From positions 52,501-77,500 of the forward strand of contig LUCW03000524.1 in NCBI GenBank assembly GCA_001586965.3: 25,000 nucleotides of DNA, read 5' to 3'. The position numbers were made by a program, and so were the translations under genes. Within the stretch, counting starts at the first letter, position 1, and every line of letters starts with the position of its first letter. A model generated the notes under the pieces. The model saw only the letters and a list, made by a program, of their open reading frames with translations. It was not told where the DNA came from and did no database searches. Positions 20,788 to 25,000 of the stretch are shown here, in pieces. The DNA comes from Sphaeroforma sirkka. Lineage: Eukaryota; Opisthokonta; Ichthyosporea; Ichthyophonida.

Positions 20788-20915
20788 CACTTCCTACGGA
20801 AGTGCAGCGAAGCAATAACACTACCAAAGTAGGTAAAACTACCTTCAAATTTTATCAATTTGATAGCGACTATTACCAAAGACAAGGGGGTGAAGCCCGT
20901 ATTCGCATAGAATAC
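20788..20915. repeat. row of four short hairpins
   Basis: Perfect stems: CACTTCC-TAC-GGAAGTG (20788-20804), AGGTA-AAAC-TACCT (about 20831-20844), TCAAATT-TTATC-AATTTGA (20845-20863) and GTATTC-GCATA-GAATAC (20899-20915). They lie upstream of the plus-strand gag-like frame and could structure a leader RNA. Confidence 0.65.
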
Positions 20916-20972
20916 AGCAGGAGTCTTTACTAATGACCCACAATACCCACACATTATCACAAACATCTCAAG

Positions 20973-21840
20973 ATGCCAACAGTAACCAGAGCAGGCGTGT
21001 ATGATGGGGAAGAAGAGAGAGTGGGCACGTGTGGCGCAAGTGTCAGTCCAACAAAGGGGCCAAGCCCAGACAGTGGCTCCGACCAGTCCACACCGGGTGG
21101 GGTACCCATACTAGCTTCAGCAATGCGCCTAGAAATAGATAAAAGTAGACATTCATGATCAGCAACCAGAACAACGCATGCCACTCGTTGACAAGGAGCT
21201 CAGACGAAGATATGATCTAGCTATCAATGAGTGTGGGGACGATGATGAGGATGAACTTAATCAAATAAGTCAATATATTAGTGAGTTAGAGCTCATGCGT
21301 GCACGCCTAGGCGACCAGATGAATGAACTATATCTCGCAAAACTATTAAGGACTTCATAATTCTCAAAGCTACCCAAAGATAGTCACTTCAGAATGGAAA
21401 ATTCCGAGGACATTGTAGAATACACCACGCAATGTAGAGACCTATTTTTAGCAAAGTCCATGCCACTGTGTCAGTACCCAGCACTGGTGAGAACCCTATT
21501 AGATTCTACTGATGCGATGGAGAAGACCAGGGCAGTGCTCAATTATTTAAGAGACTCTGATACGCAGACGACCAAGCATTTCAGGGATCCTGAACAATTC
21601 AATAGAATCATTTTTGACAGACTCAGACCTTCTCCAGAAGGCTATCTGTTAGAGAAGGTTCTCAATGACATGCAGAACAAGATACTTTACGTCGACGTGC
21701 GCACAGAGCGTGCGCATAAGATAGTGAGGATGTTAGAGGAGCGTTACCGCAGCTCATATAAGGAACCCATACTTTTACAACTCCTCAAAGTACGGTTATC
21801 TCAGCTAGAAAAATTCTATAGGCTGAGAGAGCCGAACTGA
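20973..21840 (+). pseudogene. gag-like coding region of an unclassified retroelement family (fossil)
   Basis: Plus-strand coding signal beginning with ATG at 20973 (MPTVTRAGVYDGEEERVGTC, a Ser/Pro/Gly-rich lead). An acidic helical stretch follows (INECGDDDEDELNQISQYIS), then a largely alpha-helical part with DPEQFNRIIFDRLRPSPEGY and LLQLLKVRLSQLEKFYRL. Leader, acidic linker and helical capsid-like domain suggest gag, but no zinc knuckle, protease or RT follows, and no family is recognised. It appears broken by a small number of changes. The inverted copy at 16815-16913 shows that the family is repeated. A host gene remains possible. Confidence 0.4.
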
Positions 21841-22080
21841 GTCTTTATTTGTGTTTACTATGCCACTAGACTCAGGTTTCTGATACCCTAATTTGGATAT
21901 TATCGACGTCGGACAAGCATTGGTACATACAATCTCTTGCATCAGAAACGGTTAAACCTATAGTAGCAGAACTCATTTAAAAGGTACTCAATGAAGTAGA
22001 TAGACAGAGGGTGTGATAAATTACTTTTTGGCAACTAATATACGACCCTCGCACAGTCAAATTAACTTTTTTATATAAGT
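21841..22080. other. spacer between gag-like fragments
   Basis: The first 47 bases are part of the repeat shared with 16815-16913. The rest shows no recognisable coding or structural signal. Confidence 0.3.
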
Positions 22081-22530
22081 GATGTACCCGCATGGGTTTT
22101 GCAAACTCTTTCCAGTATTGGATTTCCTAATGCAGAAGGACTATGGTTAGATATCGTTTTCAAGAGCTAGTACAGTAACCCTTCTCATCCATGTGCACCC
22201 TACTCCTCTCCGTTTTTACCATGGAAAGAATCTGTGCCTACAATATCGACTGCTGTCATGCTGGTTACGGAGTTACGTAGCTATGCTGTAGCTTTTGGTG
22301 TGACGATTCCTGAGGGCAACAACAGCGAACAAATTATTGGCCGTCTGAATGCCCGAGAAAGTAGCAAAAACACCGCATTAGAAGAACCAACCAAAATTGA
22401 AGATAATCCATCAGCTTTGTTGAAAGATTGTGTGGTACGTCAGCGCGCCTTGTTAACACAGCTTCAGAAAGTTAAATTCGAGGAGAACACATTTTATGCG
22501 ATTTTGGGTGGATTGTCTTTCACAATTTAA
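22081..22530 (+). pseudogene. second coding-like fragment, unrecognised (fossil)
   Basis: Plus-strand sequence with protein-like composition: DVPAWVLQTLSSIGFPNAEG, a Pro/Ser-rich piece HPCAPYSSPFLPWKESVPT, then a helical part with MLVTELRSYAVAFGVTIPEG and RQRALLTQLQKVKFEENTFY, closing at 22530. It lies in the same orientation as the gag-like region upstream and may belong to the same element, although no shared domain can be named. It is interrupted and treated as a fossil. Confidence 0.35.
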
Positions 22531-22741
22531 CAATTCAACCGTTTCAGCTACGTAGCTTTCATCGTATGAATATGACCAGGTATTCAATCAGCCAAGTCAG
22601 CATACGGTACATGTCGACCAAAGTAAACATTCAATGGCGCAATTTGTGACGCCGTGATATCCGTAGATTTTAATATAACACAGTAAACAGTAAACGCACA
22701 CCCCATTATTTCGGACAGCCTACATACTATGTCCAAACACA
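22531..22741. other. spacer before the solo LTR
   Basis: No feature recognised except the last four bases CACA (22738-22741), which form the left half of the target-site duplication. Confidence 0.5.
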
Positions 22742-23333
22742 TGTAGAAATACGGTCTCCGGTCAGTCTAAAATATCAAGATCAAATGAGATAACATATTG
22801 GGTTTTAATTGTATTTAAAATAATTTAATACAAATTCTTTTTCCAATATTTCCAAAGTGTTCTAAATTCACTTTGATGGCTCAATAGCCTGAGTATTTGG
22901 TATGACTCATTTACTTGGATCTATTTGAGACGACAGTAGATATAGGATATTATAAGCTAAATTTTATAATCTCTACTTACAGATTTTGGTCTTCCCGTCA
23001 ATCTCCAAAATCCAATAAGTCTTTTTCTTTTTTTAACTTTTCTTCAGATGGAACTTAATTTATATTAGCTAATGTATTAACTTGACTTACGTTCTTATGT
23101 CTATCTACAAATTAGACATGTGGTCATGAACACCTAGTACTTCTAATGAAAATTATTCAATAAAGAACAGCTAGAGGTATGTCCTGCGTGATCGAGGATA
23201 TTAAGGCTCTTACCAAGAGGCAGTCCCGATCATTCTTACACAAGCTACCACTGCTAAATTCTAACTGACTTGAATTGTATTTTAGTTTATATAACATAGT
23301 TTAAAAACATAGAAATATCCATCGAAGTTTACA
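22742..23333 (+). mobile_element. solo LTR of the Ty3/Gypsy family
   Basis: 592 bp from TGTAGAAATACGG to GTTTACA, matching both LTRs of the element at 7502-15211 in reverse orientation with clearly more divergence than those two show between themselves. It is flanked by CACA at 22738-22741 and 23334-23337, a 4-bp target-site duplication. It carries the AATAAA signal at 23159-23164. A solo LTR forms when the two LTRs of an element recombine and the interior is lost. Confidence 0.93.
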
Positions 23334-23337
23334 CACA

Positions 23338-24148
23338 TTTGTGTATCTCCTTGGGACCCCTTTCGGTACCATCAAGAGTCTGGTAACAGTCTGATGACGG
23401 TATGGCTGTGGAGTTTTATGAATGATCCAAAGCGCATTTGTAATGGCATTCACGATAATATTCACAAAATGGCTCCACTCATCGACTTTTTTTTTTTTGC
23501 GAGGAAGCCAATATTTGACAAAAACAGGTATTAACTCTTTTGCCACTGTCTTTGATCATTTTCTATAGAATGAAGTATCCGGATGCCACATCCAAGAAGT
23601 ATACCATAAACTTATTCCCGCGCATTGTCATCGCCATAGAAAACAAATTTTATATGTGTATCATTCCAGGGGTAGCATGCCGTGTTACTCGTCAAGAATG
23701 AAACCGTTTCTTCATGGTATTATTCTCCAATTATGTTTAGACCTCTTTCACATTCGGAAGCGTTAAGTTAAACTATGCCCGTCATCATGCACCTGTTGTA
23801 CTGTCTCTGCCAGGGCCGAGTGGCTCTGTTCATAAAACTGTCATATCAACTGTACTATAGTTTGCTTTCTCACGACTCGGATGGTTACTACTGTATTTCT
23901 CGCGAAAATTTGAACGAATCTTAGTAATTGACGCGTGCGTGTGGTCATTACAGGTTAAGCCCAATCTTCCTGAAAATGGTTAGTTGCGTCCTCACGCAGA
24001 GATACTTTCAGGTATTTTGAGATACTCCACTCGAACACATTGCTTGTAGAGTCGCATCTTGAACTCCCCAGATTGTGCCAGAACGATGGAACCGGATGAA
24101 GACCAAATCCTCACGATGATGGTATGCTCTCACCGATATTTTCCACAG
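23338..24148. other. stretch without a convincing gene
   Basis: Short open frames on both strands without domains, and a run of T at about 23487-23497. An ATG at 24085 opens MEPDEDQILTMM, which reaches a good GTATGC donor at 24121. Its phase does not fit the next open segment, so it is not called. Confidence 0.3.
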
Positions 24149-24345
24149 GCTTGTGTATCCTTTTTCAAGAAATAGGGACGGTTCGAGGGATTGGTGGGGC
24201 ATCTAACTGCATCCTGAATATTAGCAATGGAAACCATGGTGCACATGTATTCGATGGCGAGCATCCAGATCTTGCGGAGTACATTACGTATAATGAGTCA
24301 AGGTGGATCCATACATCCACGCATTGTACTTCTACTCAAACTTGA
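24149..24345 (+). CDS. weak exon candidate, unknown protein
   Basis: After the acceptor-like ccgatattttccacag the plus strand is open to a TGA at 24343-24345. It reads RGIGGASNCILNISNGNHGA and then HVFDGEHPDLAEYITYNESR. The composition looks protein-like, but no domain is recognised. The upstream exon needed to supply the phase was not found, and a minus-strand frame overlaps its left edge. Confidence 0.22.
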
Positions 24346-24795
24346 ACCCCCTCTCGGTCTGTGTTACACAACCAGTGAACGATTTGCCTTTGTGCCACTG
24401 AGGATAAATATAGCATGACATTTTACTTGCAGTGTGATGTGCTCACGGCTAACTGTAGGGAACAGCTTAAACCGCGTATCCACTAGGCTTTTTCAAGGAT
24501 GCACCTGTACATAGTAAAATTCAGAGAATGAGGGGGGCTTCATGCACACCAAGACCCTATTTATATGCGGTATCTTCCAAGTCCTGTTTTTGTATGCACA
24601 CAATAAGAGCAGTAGCTTTTTCGATTAACATATTCTGTATCTCCTGTTCGTTCTCAACGATGAACTGAAAATGTCTTCAAAGTCTCATTCAAGATATGCA
24701 AAATAGATCATGTAATTCTCATGTTTTATGCATTCATCCGTTTCCACCTTCAACATGCGTGGGATAAGATTGAAAACTTGTATTTTTCATTTCAG

Positions 24796-24968
24796 CAGCG
24801 ATAGAATCTGCAATGTAAGTATCGGTGTACCTTGTAGCCTTGCGGCGTTTTACTGCCTACGAATTTTCGAGGTAGCGACCGTTATGGATAGAAAAGTGTT
24901 CACGGCACGCCAACGTGTCGATGGGTACATTACTAGTGTCCACAGTCTCATATATTTTCGTGATGAAC
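24796..24968 (+). CDS. exon candidate with consensus donor, unknown protein
   Basis: The segment is bounded by a strong acceptor (tgtatttttcatttcag) and a consensus donor (GAAC, then GTAAGTAC at 24969). The open frame reads SDRICNVSIGVPCSLAAFYC and later MDRKVFTARQRVDGYITSVH, then SLIYFRDE up to the donor. No family is recognised. An ATG inside (24886) could instead be the true start of a first exon. The gene would continue beyond the right edge of the window. Confidence 0.38.
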
Positions 24969-25000
24969 GTAAGTACTTATAAATTTACAGCTTGTCAAGG

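Larger units (their letters stand above)
20208..20972. promoter_or_regulatory. divergent intergenic region with hairpins
   Basis: This 765-bp gap separates the minus-strand frame ending its 5' end at 20207 from the plus-strand frame beginning at 20973, so it probably holds both promoters or leader sequences. It contains the inverted repeat GGTGACC-TACT-GGTCACC at 20356-20373, the 29-bp minisatellite at 20524-20639, and a row of four small hairpins at 20788-20915. No classic promoter motif was identified. Confidence 0.4.

Noticed and set aside
24085-24148. Short first exon MEPDEDQILTMM followed by a 27-nt intron
   Set aside because: The phase does not match the next open segment and the intron would be extremely short.

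Overview
The window is eukaryotic nuclear DNA. Candidate genes show spliceosomal introns with GT...AG borders, there is an intron-less tRNA-Val gene with A and B boxes, and the intergenic DNA is AT-rich with long (TA)n tracts, minisatellites and LTR retroelements. The one protein gene recognised with confidence is an Ataxin-7 (ATXN7, SAGA deubiquitinase-module anchor) homologue on the minus strand. Its first zinc-finger block resembles the animal protein closely, which suggests an opisthokont and probably a holozoan, such as an ichthyosporean or another unicellular relative of animals. The species is not identified.

Layout. 1-301: possible last three short exons of a plus-strand gene. About 1.4-2.3 kb: weak minus-strand coding signals, one like the zinc ribbon of a Merlin/IS1016-type transposase and one like the tail of an SCA7 domain. 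2.4-3.56 kb: three exons of the ATXN7-like gene with phase-consistent introns. 3.83-4.26 kb: (TA)n microsatellite. 4.3-6.3 kb: no convincing gene. 6306-6379: tRNA-Val(AAC). 6480-6628: LTR end fragment. 7112-7444: possible last exon of an unknown minus-strand gene.

7502-15211 is a complete-length but broken Ty3/Gypsy-type LTR element read on the minus strand, with about 595-bp TG...CA LTRs. It has gag, protease, RT, RNase H, an unusual extra module, integrase and a chromodomain-like C-terminus. The two LTRs differ at roughly 15-20 sites by eye (about 3 %), so the copy is not recent. A solo LTR of the same family lies at 22742-23333 in the opposite orientation with a 4-bp CACA target duplication. 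The tRNA-proximal fragment makes a third insertion of the family in 17 kb.

15.2-22.5 kb is repeat-rich accessory DNA: a fresh 179-bp tandem duplication, a cluster of ACTCTCGAGAGT-like palindromes, a long ORF1/gag-like frame on the minus strand (19044-20207), and a divergent set of plus-strand gag-like fragments (20973-22530). Between the two lies a 765-bp region packed with short hairpins and a 29-bp minisatellite. A stretch near the end of the plus-strand frame recurs in inverted orientation at 16815-16913, showing that this unclassified family is repeated. From 23.3 to 25 kb there are only weak exon candidates, the best at 24796-24968 with a consensus donor site.
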